From NCBI RefSeq assembly GCF_020164475.1, contig NZ_JAIQWX010000063.1:1-34204 (forward strand): 34,204 bases of DNA. The letters run 5' to 3'. Position numbers and translations under genes: made by a program. Shown one piece after another: positions 25,201 through 32,678 of the stretch (its first letter is position 1; each line of letters starts with the position of its first letter). This DNA is from Pseudomonas sp. REP124. GTDB taxonomy: Bacteria; Pseudomonadota; Gammaproteobacteria; Pseudomonadales; Pseudomonadaceae. The notes beneath the pieces were generated by a model. The model was not told the DNA's origin, made no database searches, and saw nothing but the letters and a program-made list of their open reading frames with translations.

Positions 25201-25400
25201 AAATAGGCCGGTCCCATTACCTCATCGAGATAGTTGTTTAAGGCGCCGACAGTGTCGGGGATACGATTGTTCAGGTCAAAGACATAAGCTGCGACATCGC
25301 ATTCGTTGCTGCGCCTGATCCCACGCAGTACACCAGAAGCGACTTCCGAAACGTTGGTCAGCTTCCGACCAAGCTTTTCCCGCGCTGACTGTAGATTCAT
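22296..25400 (-). CDS. Rad50/SMC-like ABC ATPase with zinc-hook motif (candidate defence protein)
   Basis: The protein has 1034 residues. Residues 1-190 form an N-terminal domain I do not recognise (contains NNYLYFVVDNG and SYARKFVVTEEDL). An ABC ATPase head then begins: Walker A GSNGVGKTSLL at 227-237. A long, helical coiled-coil-like region follows, with a zinc-hook CPVC at 606-609. The second head half has the ABC signature STGQ at 944-947 and Walker B VILLDDP with Asp973/Asp974. This is the Rad50/RecF/SMC layout, where ATP-driven clamps act on DNA ends or foreign DNA. Its ATG overlaps the stop of the upstream nitrilase-like gene (ATGA), so the two are made together. Close known parallels are Lamassu LmuB, RloC and ABC-three-component ATPases, but neither the N-terminal domain nor the partner lets me assign one. 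Confidence 0.85.
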   Translation of the reverse strand: MNLQSAREKLGRKLTNVSEVASGVLRGIRRSNECDVAAYVFDLNNRIPDTVGALNNYLDEVMGPAYFDKDASPDLRWNNYLYFVVDNGTAGNQAFQVTKRNVEADKSYARKFVVTEEDLDRVLDELDSVAVVDKSAATTDVVQAWSDALSVFGLDDVLDGERPIADVVRSISSGTAKQSVRTKKTTGIESSQRLVESHLASINLSGFRSHPRRKSFEKLGKANLLFGSNGVGKTSLLEGLEFLLCGANRRSDCSPTAFVEAVLASGQVVSTSARQPLSDFKTRQRLWYGSDDNSRQNKLPNQFARFNFLNTDAAAELSLLKESPKEGKAESLAALLSGHEATLMWRRIQEVRKSLAEEARSKRSERAVAATDKEGKEKELLVLEAAPGQADANFSVFIKGLERVGWRDAPERKDGVTEQLVGSLSSLTSQLNAIQQLDWLVGPITESAIAQQLSVLQSACDDVKSELPATREDVQARRVLTQRHDLAKARLEALEAIPPAALAELKDLSTAFKQSNDDLALNARVFAALPLNGPPEGWQLSLGSKSLLAAHEEANSELQDVDSQLDSSQKHLAAFTRTQSELQRAMTEIQNWAKKVVEHRHSDSSCPVCGTEFGPGELIQRIHAISLAPSDSAISELRQRIEHLTAERQQTAREAYWLGQLDQFTRTLPDTKASWIVRDAQLAVSSTIKRQQMLLETKQGAQLGLDAYARVGLSLVKIEQLCVPVDGDAQGPTSLDLLEAIERTRKYLLQLQDAIAELDARALQRNERLKRRIDEAGVQNGDTLDTSTELLMARQRVAQWASDACAAAHRYLDYAPESDLGLLLTSLEASVLGAKKVRAALQADSRSATQLTTVREQLVVLSERIIRISGSIERLVGAQRVLDDIIENQSLDAASAAVVAATHKVADSIFGRIHAPAEYLVTADTETPLRRRDNDFPVQLNQVSTGQRSAYALSMFLAMNAQVRAGPKVILLDDPISQIDDLNALSFLDYLRNLVIKSDRQVFFATADEKIAGLFVHKFGFLGEEFQTIELARG

Positions 25401-27262
25401 TCTTGTGCTCCCGGGGGGGGTCCTGCGAATTGGGTGAACGAGGGGACCCCAATATCCACTGCCGATTGGCCGCTTTGTCTGGTGAACGAAATGTCGCGAC
25501 CACTCAAGTAATTCTTGGGGCCGGTCCCAGTCGCGTAAATGATGCAGAAGCGCTCGGCACGGTTCGCGTAGTGCTGGTTCAGGAGCTGTTTCTCTTGCTC
25601 ATGCGAAAGCTCGCGCTCCGGCTCTGGAGGTGGACCTGCAAGAGTCTTGCGAACTTTCTGGTCAAGGCGATCCAACACTTGGGGGTCAACAACCAACCCA
25701 GCGTGCACGACTGTCGCCATAGTGCCGTCTTCCGCGACGACATTGCGATTTGGGAACCTCGGAAGCCACTTGAATTTGAAGCCCTTGCGAAGTGCTTCTA
25801 CGGACGACGGCCAGACGTAGCCGCTCGCGCGCAGCTCGGCGACGGCGCCCATCAGCGCAAACCTACCGTCCCTGAACGCAACCGCCTCTGCTGCCGGGTC
25901 TTGGGTAACAGTGATTCGTCGCACGACTTCATGTTCACACAGGCGCATTGAATCGATGCGCGATGGCGTGTGCCAATCCGCCGGAACTCCAAATTGTCCG
26001 GCAGTGATGGCTATTGCCCTCTCCACAGCAATTGGGCCAGTTCGATATAGCTCATGTAGGTCGCTAAGTTCGATGCCGGCAGCACTGATCCTATTAAGCT
26101 GTTCGCAGAACCCATCGTCTGGTAGCTCGCCTGGTGTCCGTGGCTGGACCCACCCGTTCTGGTCTTGCGCCCAAACGAATGTCATCAGTGCCTTTGGGCC
26201 AGTGCGCATCGAACGCGGCTTCGGTATCGCATGGTGAAAGACCTTGGTCGCCTGGAACAGGAAGACGCGCGGCCGGTAGTGAAATTGAAGAGCGTGCGCG
26301 CGTATGGGCTCGTGGCGCGTGTAGTAAATGCCATGTCTGTGATTCTCTAGAATGGCATCGTCCGACAGATTTGTTTCGGGAGAACACAGGTACCAGGCTG
26401 ACCCGCATATGTTCTTCCACGGGTGTTCATTGGTATTGTTTTCGTCAACTGAGACCACGTTTTCAGCCCAGTTGAGGCACAACAGTTCGGTTTCACCGGC
26501 AGCGGCGAATAGCTCTTGTCTATATTTTTTGTATAGAAGATGGCGCGGACTATTGTTGAGCTGAATGTGCAGAAGAAGCAGGCCGTTGTAATACTGGTCG
26601 ATTAGATCCTGCCTGAATCCGAAAACGTCAGAGCAAATGAGTGTAATCAGTCGGACTTCGCTCGGCAGGGTTCCAAAGGCGTATATGCAGATTCCGGGCA
26701 GCATTCCCGTCGCCTCGGTATTCTGTGGGTCTCCCGAGGGTTCGGTCTTGTACTGAACCAGCAGCACAAGGCGCGTAGACATGTCTGTGCTGCATTTCGT
26801 CAGAAAAACGTATACGAGAGGATTGCGGTATTGCTGTGTGGTCCGGACCCCGGGGGACACATCGTCATCAAGAACAATTGCCCGTTCTCCAAGCCGTTGT
26901 CGGATAGCATCCAGTCCACCCAGTGTTAGGCTTTCGCATCCGAGAACCCAAAGCTTACCCTCTTCGGGCACAACACCTTGCTCGATTGCTTCGAGCAGCG
27001 CCTCCCATGGAACGCTGTATTCCGGGCTGACGGCTATGTCAGGTTGGCTTCCGGTCGTGGCTGCCAACTGGAGGAATGCTGCCGTACGCTGCTTTGCCTC
27101 CACAATATCGGCATGACCAATCGAGTCGGGTGCAACGCGGATGCGGCCCGACGGCTGGTGCGCGAGCACCGTGTAGAGTGTGTCGTCTGCTTGTAACGCG
27201 TTGAGACGAGGGGGCTCCAGCCCTTCACGTTTGAGCCTCTGTTCGATAGGTATAATTTCCAA
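25397..27262 (-). CDS. Nitrilase-fold protein with unknown C-terminal half, coupled to the ABC ATPase
   Basis: The protein has 621 residues. The first ~280 residues show a carbon-nitrogen hydrolase (nitrilase) pattern: Glu81 in VSPEYSVPWE, Lys172 in LLVQYKTEP and Cys210 in LITLICSDVFGF, followed by LNNSPR. The spacings (91 and 38 residues) suit the nitrilase Glu-Lys-Cys triad. The remaining ~340 residues match nothing I recognise. The start is TTG at 27262 with GGGGAG eight bases upstream. The stop overlaps the ABC ATPase start, giving a two-gene unit. Inference: an amidase or nitrilase-type effector controlled by an ATPase sensor, cleaving a small molecule, peptide or cofactor on infection. 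A housekeeping amidase is unlikely given the partner. Confidence 0.65.
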   Translation of the reverse strand: MEIIPIEQRLKREGLEPPRLNALQADDTLYTVLAHQPSGRIRVAPDSIGHADIVEAKQRTAAFLQLAATTGSQPDIAVSPEYSVPWEALLEAIEQGVVPEEGKLWVLGCESLTLGGLDAIRQRLGERAIVLDDDVSPGVRTTQQYRNPLVYVFLTKCSTDMSTRLVLLVQYKTEPSGDPQNTEATGMLPGICIYAFGTLPSEVRLITLICSDVFGFRQDLIDQYYNGLLLLHIQLNNSPRHLLYKKYRQELFAAAGETELLCLNWAENVVSVDENNTNEHPWKNICGSAWYLCSPETNLSDDAILENHRHGIYYTRHEPIRAHALQFHYRPRVFLFQATKVFHHAIPKPRSMRTGPKALMTFVWAQDQNGWVQPRTPGELPDDGFCEQLNRISAAGIELSDLHELYRTGPIAVERAIAITAGQFGVPADWHTPSRIDSMRLCEHEVVRRITVTQDPAAEAVAFRDGRFALMGAVAELRASGYVWPSSVEALRKGFKFKWLPRFPNRNVVAEDGTMATVVHAGLVVDPQVLDRLDQKVRKTLAGPPPEPERELSHEQEKQLLNQHYANRAERFCIIYATGTGPKNYLSGRDISFTRQSGQSAVDIGVPSFTQFAGPPPGAQE

Positions 27263-27454
27263 TCTTGCTACTCCCCTCGTACTCCACAGCTTGATTATTA
27301 AGCCTTGATACGGGACGTTCTATTATTTTCGTCATTGGTGGTCGGCCCCGAGCTCACTCACTGTAATCCCGGACAGTTCCTTAAGGATGACGCTGCAAAT
27401 GGTGGAAAGCGCATTATCGAGGTCTAGCCTAAAACGACCGCTGGGGCGTTCTGG
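27263..27454. other. 192-bp gap between STAND gene and nitrilase-like gene
   Basis: It is AT-rich compared with its surroundings. On the minus strand it could hold a promoter for the nitrilase-like/ABC ATPase pair, so that pair may be independent of the STAND gene. A 36-codon frame (ATG near 27330) overlaps the next gene but has no good ribosome site. Confidence 0.35.
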
Positions 27455-30247
27455 CTAACCCGGATCCTTGGCTTCCAGCGAAGCGAGACGATCCGTCAGC
27501 TCTCGCTGAAACCTGCTGCCACTGCAATGCGCTAGTGCCAGCCGCATCTGGTCAACAGCGTTCTTGGTGTCCCCGGCATCGCTCAGACATCGGCTCATCA
27601 TGTCAAAATACGCGGCGAGGTTTTTCTCCGCGCGCGGATCGGCTTGTGCCCGTGCGAGTGCATCCTTAGCAGTTGTAAGAGCTTCGACCATTCCCAGCGC
27701 CAATTCGGCCTCCGCGCGCCGGTACAGCAGCCAGTGATCGAGCTTATCAGCAGGCACTACATTGATGACCTCCAGCGCTCGACTTGGATGTCCTGCAACG
27801 GTGAAAACTTTTGCGATGCCACGGCGAGTAAACCCATCCGGATCGCCGCCTGCTAGAAGCGCTTCGGCATACACGAGGCTCAAGCCCGACAATTTCCTAG
27901 CCAGCCCTTTGTCGCCAGAGCGCAGCGCGTTTTGCGACACGTTCGCGAGGGTTTCGCCGACGTTGAGTAGGTGACTCTTACCGATCGACTTGGGAGAGAC
28001 TTCGAACATGTCTCCCGCCGCGCTGACCAGCTTGAAACTAACGTCTGGGTGCTCGTAGCCGAATTTCGAGGTGAAGGCGTAAAACGCGTCGTAGAACTGG
28101 TCCAGGCCTTCGAGTGCCGCTTGGCTGATAATTCTGCTAAGGGACTTGACGCTTAGTTCGTCACTGTTGAGTTGGGCGACGACCTTAGGGTAGGAGCGCA
28201 AGTTACTCAACACAGCCATTGCCACACGAAGCGGTACGGCTGCGGGGCTCTTGATCATCGAGCCAAGCAGCTGGTGCAGCGCAATCTCCCCCGCCTGCTT
28301 CGCCGCCTCACTGGCGCCGTACTGGGTGCCCAAGTGGACAATCTGGCCGAGCGTCGCGTGCCAATTGGGTTCGATGTCGAGCAGTTTCTGGAACGTGGCC
28401 AACGCCTTATCAATGTCGCCACAGCGGCGGTAGGCCTTACCCAAATGGTGCAGAAGTTCTGCCTTGATTCTGCCTTCGGCGCCGTCTAAGGCAGCGTGGT
28501 ATTCAGCTACGCAGGCCGAGTAGTAGGCCGGTCGTGTCGCCGGCGGCAAGGTGAAGGCATATTGCTCACGCGCATCAATGCTGGACATGAGCGCCGCGAG
28601 ACTGCCGTTGGAATCGATCGGGCGTTGTGCATACGCACTAAAGACATCGCGCTTGACGTCCTCCAGTTGTAGTAGCGCGTAGGCGAGCCAGTCGGGCTCC
28701 CCGCATCCGCGCCGAGCGTGCTCGTCCAGCAGCGCCTTACGAGAGAGGTGAATCTGCCGCAGGGCCGATGGGGTCATTTCCCCTTTGAGACTGTCTAGGT
28801 AGCGCTCGACCTCACGGACGAGATCTTCTACCCCATCGCGTGTGCGCGCCGCACGGGCGACCAACTCATGGACGAGCAGGACACCGGGGGCGCCCGCTGG
28901 CGACAGAACGGCAAGCTTCTGGAGCTCCTGCTTCGGCAGATGACCGACAAGATGGGCGATGAACTCAGCGTCGTGCATCGCTAGCCCGGTGTTGGCGATC
29001 TGCTGCAACGCCTTGCGCGGAGCCTCCGACAGCCTGTCCAGGATGTGACTCAGTATCGAAACGCCGTCATCACCGCTAAGCACGTCGGGCGTTGCAAGTA
29101 CCTCTTCATAGAAGCTCTGGCGGGGGACGCACTCAGATTCAATGACGCTACGGGCCGTAGCCAAAATAACGGGCAGAAAACTACACGCGGCGACGAAACG
29201 TCCACTCGCATCGGTGGGATACGTCGGATCCTCCCCGAGAATACGTAATGCAACATCCGGCGACACCTGCGGAATAGGAACATGCGAGAGCGCACCTGGC
29301 GCGGCGACCTGCGAGGTCACGATGACAACACCACCCTTATCGAACCCCGGCTTCAGTTCAGCGAATATGGCGGGATTGATGGCCAGGTCGATGCGGTCCA
29401 CGACCAGGATGGTCTTGACCGCATTGAAGTTGCCCACGACGTTGAGCGGCCGTCCTCCGCGCTTGCGGGTGACCGCAGACAGTGGAGTATCAGGGTGCCA
29501 GTCTCCGCCCGCGAGCCAGACATGATTGTCGTAATTGGCCGCTTCCTTGTGAACGAAGTCGATGGCTACTTGGGTCTTGCCGGAGCCGCTCAGACCGTGA
29601 AGGACAGCAACGGATTGGCCGCCCACAAAGTGCTCACGCAAGGCCCTCAGGGCAGCTTCGTTAGATTGGTGGTTCGCGCACTGGGCAGGTAGGCGACCGA
29701 AGTACTCGAAGTGGTCGAGGGCCTCATCGAACTCTGGAAGGAACTGCCTGAAAAACGTGGCGGCGTCGGGCCGCTCGATGGAGAGGTCGTAGATAATCTT
29801 GGCGAGTTCACGCGCATCAAGAACGACCAGCGCGTCCGCCAAATCGTTGATCGCTTCCGTGCGATTGAACAGGGCCCGGAAAGAGGGCTGCTCCTCTTCG
29901 GTGGACATGAGGTAGATCTTGGTAGCGCCGGTCAGAGGACGGTGCGCCTTGGCGCTATTGATATCCTTCTCGATCTTTGTAAAGACCGGATCTTTAGCGT
30001 CGCCTACGTTCTGGAAATACCCCTTCTCGGTGCTGTACTGGGCGATGATCGTCGAATCATCCGAGAACGAGTCGACGGTGTACCCGACGAACTTATAGTC
30101 CTTGTTGATGCCGTGATGGACGAGCCGCCTGTGCTCCAAGAGTTCGATGAGCCCGTGCCCAATGAGCTCAAGGCTTGTTGCATCCAAGACACCGATCTCG
30201 TCGATCAGTCGCTTGGTGATTCGCTGTTTAATGGATTCGAACGACAT
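27455..30247 (-). CDS. STAND NTPase with nuclease-like N-terminus and TPR-like C-terminus (candidate defence protein)
   Basis: The protein has 930 residues. Residues 20-120 resemble a PD-(D/E)xK-type endonuclease fold (Mrr-like): Glu27 in a first helix, Asp63/Asp64, then a strand IIAQYSTEKGYF with Gln70, Glu74 and Lys75. This call rests on pattern only. A P-loop NTPase follows: Walker A GLSGSGKT at 218-225 and Walker B ILVVDRID around Asp284, in the style of NACHT/NB-ARC STAND proteins. From about residue 560 onward it is helical with TPR-like units such as HLGKAYRRCGDIDKALATFQ. STAND proteins of this layout (Avs, bNACHT) sense phage proteins through the C-terminus and activate an N-terminal effector. 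The frame is open to 30274; I chose ATG 30247, which has GAGG upstream. Confidence 0.75.
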   Translation of the reverse strand: MSFESIKQRITKRLIDEIGVLDATSLELIGHGLIELLEHRRLVHHGINKDYKFVGYTVDSFSDDSTIIAQYSTEKGYFQNVGDAKDPVFTKIEKDINSAKAHRPLTGATKIYLMSTEEEQPSFRALFNRTEAINDLADALVVLDARELAKIIYDLSIERPDAATFFRQFLPEFDEALDHFEYFGRLPAQCANHQSNEAALRALREHFVGGQSVAVLHGLSGSGKTQVAIDFVHKEAANYDNHVWLAGGDWHPDTPLSAVTRKRGGRPLNVVGNFNAVKTILVVDRIDLAINPAIFAELKPGFDKGGVVIVTSQVAAPGALSHVPIPQVSPDVALRILGEDPTYPTDASGRFVAACSFLPVILATARSVIESECVPRQSFYEEVLATPDVLSGDDGVSILSHILDRLSEAPRKALQQIANTGLAMHDAEFIAHLVGHLPKQELQKLAVLSPAGAPGVLLVHELVARAARTRDGVEDLVREVERYLDSLKGEMTPSALRQIHLSRKALLDEHARRGCGEPDWLAYALLQLEDVKRDVFSAYAQRPIDSNGSLAALMSSIDAREQYAFTLPPATRPAYYSACVAEYHAALDGAEGRIKAELLHHLGKAYRRCGDIDKALATFQKLLDIEPNWHATLGQIVHLGTQYGASEAAKQAGEIALHQLLGSMIKSPAAVPLRVAMAVLSNLRSYPKVVAQLNSDELSVKSLSRIISQAALEGLDQFYDAFYAFTSKFGYEHPDVSFKLVSAAGDMFEVSPKSIGKSHLLNVGETLANVSQNALRSGDKGLARKLSGLSLVYAEALLAGGDPDGFTRRGIAKVFTVAGHPSRALEVINVVPADKLDHWLLYRRAEAELALGMVEALTTAKDALARAQADPRAEKNLAAYFDMMSRCLSDAGDTKNAVDQMRLALAHCSGSRFQRELTDRLASLEAKDPG

Positions 30248-30590
30248 TGATGACCTCAACTCCCTGGGACGCACTGGTTCATTCTTACTTCCGTCCAGTT
30301 GCTATGCTCGTGCGTTTCAATCGGGGGCACGCTTTAATGGCTAACGCTGTTCTACGCCCCCCTGACAAAGCTATGTCCGCTGGTGGCCGATTTCTGCCGT
30401 ACGCGAAGGGCATCAATCGGCCGACTCTGTAAAAAATTCGCCATGTTTTCCTCGTCGGAAAAGTACGCGCGTGAGATTGAGATCTTTACTTTGAACTGCG
30501 AGTTCGGGGGCATTCCAGCGTCAGCACGGGGGCAAGTCGGCACTGGCGTCAATTGAACAAGCCATCAAAGAGTTCGAGATTTTCGGTAAC
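30248..30590. other. 343-bp gap between Sir2-like and STAND genes
   Basis: The gap holds the 5' region of the STAND gene and repeat copy B. It also has a short plus-strand stretch that reads like part of a protein (30545-30610, SIEQAIKEFEIFGNSAERL) without a start. I see no complete gene. It may be decayed coding sequence. Confidence 0.4.
30383..30425 (+). repeat. 43-bp imperfect palindromic repeat, copy B
   Basis: The element starts GTGGCCGATTTCTGCC and ends AATCGGCCGAC. It aligns without gaps to copy A (31/43). It lies between the STAND gene and the first Sir2-like gene. Confidence 0.6.
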
Positions 30591-31340
30591 TCAGCCGAAC
30601 GCCTCATGAATCAGCGTTTGTATAATGGTGGCAGGCCCCTGTACGAAGTGTTCTTGGCTACTGATTTCGAAGCGCTCGGGATTTAGATGAACGACCTTTG
30701 CACCCGTGCCCAGAGCGCGTAACGGAAGTTCTGCCGCTGGAAAAACAATACCTGAAGTACCGATTGAAAAGAACAGGTCACAATTCTCTGCAGCAGCAAG
30801 ACCCGCGCTCCAGGCTCTTTCAGGAAGCATTTCTCCGAACCATACGACTCCAGGCCTGATGTAGCCGCTGCATACGTTGCACCGCGGTGGTTCGATACGC
30901 CCCCCTTCTTCATGCAAGCCATCAAAGTCAAGAGGCGCTTCATGAGCCCATCCGCAATCAATGCACCTGGGTGAGTGGAGGCTGCCATGAAGGTGAATCA
31001 CATCTTGGCTACCGGCTCGCTCATGCAGGTCATCAACGTTCTGAGTCACGACTGTGAGTTGCGGAACGTGCTTAGCAAGATTTGCTATAGCGAGGTGCGC
31101 AGCATTCGGCTGCGATTGGAGGACTTTCAACCTACGCCACTCATACCACCCCCAACAAAGACTTGGATCTGCTCGGAAAGCTTCAGCGGTCGCCAACTGG
31201 GCAGCATCAAATCGCGCCCAAAGACCGGTTAACGCATCTCTGAATGTAGGAATTCCACTTTCAGCTGATACGCCGGCGCCGGTGAACACGACAACGTGTT
31301 TTGCTTCCTGCAGAAGCTTCGCGATGATGCTTATGGGCAT
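30591..31340 (-). CDS. Sir2-family NAD-dependent deacylase (sirtuin 5-like), first copy
   Basis: This is a canonical 249-residue sirtuin. The NAD-binding GAGVSAESGIPTFR lies at 21-34, TQNVDDLHERAG at 99-110, the catalytic His118 in HLHGS, and the zinc cysteines are Cys126, Cys129, Cys154 and Cys157. Tyr66 and Arg69 (WYEWR) match the Tyr-x-x-Arg that makes SIRT5/CobB-type enzymes accept succinyl or malonyl lysine. The ATG has AGGA upstream. A clear paralogue lies 1.6 kb away on the other strand. The four zinc ligands and deacylase motifs argue for a deacylase and not a stand-alone NAD-depleting defence effector, although it sits in a defence-like island. Confidence 0.9.
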   Translation of the reverse strand: MPISIIAKLLQEAKHVVVFTGAGVSAESGIPTFRDALTGLWARFDAAQLATAEAFRADPSLCWGWYEWRRLKVLQSQPNAAHLAIANLAKHVPQLTVVTQNVDDLHERAGSQDVIHLHGSLHSPRCIDCGWAHEAPLDFDGLHEEGGRIEPPRCNVCSGYIRPGVVWFGEMLPERAWSAGLAAAENCDLFFSIGTSGIVFPAAELPLRALGTGAKVVHLNPERFEISSQEHFVQGPATIIQTLIHEAFG

Positions 31341-31467
31341 ATGATGTCCTGAATATTCGTTCCGCTCGAAGTACCTTAACCGAATAGGTAGGTCATGGCG
31401 TTAACTGCTTTCCAGGTGAGGAGTTTTCCCCATCCGCGAGTGCATACGACCCAAGGGGGCCGATGGT

Positions 31468-31492
31468 GACAGGCAAAAATCGGCTAGCCAAT
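31468..31492 (-). repeat. Half copy of the 43-bp repeat
   Basis: On the minus strand GCCGATTTTTGCCTGTC matches copy C at 16 of 17 positions. The second half is mostly lost. It lies in the 250-bp gap 31341-31590 between the first Sir2-like gene and the integrase remnant. That gap otherwise holds only the sir2 5' region. Confidence 0.5.
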
Positions 31493-31590
31493 CCGCAAAG
31501 CAATGCCATCAATATTTCCTACCAAGTATCAGTCATTACGATGCGCCTTTCTCCATCCCGACTGTACGAACACTTTGGCATTCGGAGCGC

Positions 31591-31851
31591 TCAACGAATC
31601 CAATTGCCGGAGGGAGCGTCGGCCTCAATATAGCAAGCTGCCGACTGCACATCGCGTCTGCCGACATACTCCATCAACGACTTGCTGTTCCATTAGTTGT
31701 GACTAGTCCACGTAGAAAAGCCGCGGCGCAGCGAATGCGCGGTGTAACCCTCGCCATCAATACCGCTGCGAATAAACGCTAGCCGCAAAATACGCGGGAG
31801 ACTATTCAGATTGACTCGCCCCCCGCTAGATGGCCGACAGTCATACCCTCT
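31591..31851 (-). pseudogene. Decayed C-terminus of a tyrosine recombinase (phage-type integrase)
   Basis: Directly after the antitoxin stop, in the same frame, the minus strand reads LPRILRLAFIRSGIDG, then HSLRRGFSTW, then an in-frame TAA, then SLMEYVGRRDVQSAACYIEA, ending at a stop at 31591-31593. These are the HxxR box and the C-terminal tyrosine-nucleophile region of phage or island integrases. The rest of the gene is missing and a stop interrupts what remains, so it cannot be functional. It is direct evidence of past site-specific integration in this region. Confidence 0.75.
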
Positions 31852-32328
31852 TCAGGCTGGCCCTCCCCACTCAACGGCCTGTAGGACCCGGCGGACTTGT
31901 TTGGCCGCGATCTCCGTTTCACAGAGCATGATCGGGGCAGTCCCACCCAGCACTTTATTAGGTGTCGACATCCACTGTGCGGCGGCCAATGGTGTCTCAA
32001 ATATCGCCTCAGCCAAATGACTGACTGTAACAATTCGGTCCAAGCGTTCGGAGGCGACAGAGTCCAGGTTCTTGTGCGCTCGCCGCCGTCGCTCGAGCGT
32101 CGAAATGGATCCATGAAGCAGCGTTTCCAAGTGGCGGTCTTGAAGGTCAAAAGCCACGCGAATAACCTGGACGAGATCAGAGGAAAACCCTACTTTGATT
32201 TGCTGCAACCTTTCCAACTCAGTCAACGATTTGCGAGGAGAACTGAATCGCCAAAAGGCCGCGATCCCTTCCGCTCGGGCCACGTTTAGCTGTTTTGCCG
32301 GACGTCGAGTCGCAGTTGAAGTGTTCAT
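31852..32328 (-). CDS. Antitoxin Xre/MbcA/ParS family (DUF2384-type), without visible toxin
   Basis: The protein has 158 residues. The C-terminal half has the toxin-binding pattern of the family: ERLDRIVTVSHLAEAIFET, then AAAQWMSTPNKVLGGTAP and a final VRRVLQAVEWG. The N-terminal half is a Xre-like helical domain (LERLQQIKVGFSSDLVQVI). Such antitoxins neutralise RES-domain toxins, which deplete NAD. The toxin gene normally follows directly, but here the next sequence is an integrase remnant. I chose ATG 32328, with GGGAGG eight bases upstream, over the ATG at 32355. It may be an orphan that survived a deletion, or an anti-addiction element. Confidence 0.75.
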   Translation of the reverse strand: MNTSTATRRPAKQLNVARAEGIAAFWRFSSPRKSLTELERLQQIKVGFSSDLVQVIRVAFDLQDRHLETLLHGSISTLERRRRAHKNLDSVASERLDRIVTVSHLAEAIFETPLAAAQWMSTPNKVLGGTAPIMLCETEIAAKQVRRVLQAVEWGGPA

Positions 32329-32444
32329 CAACACGGCCTCCCAATAATTGCCCATCCAATGGAATATGAGCTGTCTCCGGTCGAACCGGAACGGCTATTG
32401 AGTGCTGTAACGCATCAGGTCGATAAGCAGACGTAGCCCTTCCC

Positions 32445-32678
32445 CTACCAGTCTTCAGTTGACGAGCAAAAAACGGGACCAAATGTACCTATCCCAACTT
32501 TTTTCGCTTGCTCTTCAATTCGGCCAGCCTGCAGCACATCGTGCTTGGTGGGAAAATGACGTAAGAGGAAGTGAGCGTTTTGTCTAACTCGTTCGGGCAC
32601 CTCTGTGTCACGAGCAAGCTCCGTCAGGAAAGCATGAGTTTGTGCGACGGACCTACTCCGTTCAAATGGCATTGTCAT
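32445..32678 (-). CDS. BPSL0761-like small protein
   Basis: The protein has 77 residues and starts MTMPFERSRSVAQTHAFLTE; LLRHFPTKHDVLQAGRIEE is near its middle. This is the form I know from the short BPSL0761 family proteins found in beta- and gammaproteobacterial accessory regions. Function is unknown; there is no signal peptide or membrane segment. GGAGG lies five bases before the ATG. It is upstream of the antitoxin gene on the same strand with a 116-bp gap, so they may be cotranscribed. Confidence 0.6.
   Translation of the reverse strand: MTMPFERSRSVAQTHAFLTELARDTEVPERVRQNAHFLLRHFPTKHDVLQAGRIEEQAKKVGIGTFGPVFCSSTEDW

Noticed and set aside
22296..25400. Naming the ATPase as RloC or Lamassu LmuB
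   Set aside because: RloC carries a PrrC-like anticodon nuclease domain that I do not see. Lamassu would need an LmuC-like third gene and lacks this N-terminal domain as far as I know. The evidence does not decide.
27222..27332. 36-codon frame starting MTKIIERPVSRL upstream of the nitrilase-like gene
   Set aside because: It overlaps the start of that gene, has only a poor ribosome site and no motif. It may be a leader peptide but cannot be supported.
31588..31605. Partial similarity to the tRNA-Ser 3' end (CGAATCC followed by ATTGCC-like bases), considered as an attachment site
   Set aside because: Only about 12 of 16 bases match and the stretch is explained as the last codons of the integrase remnant.
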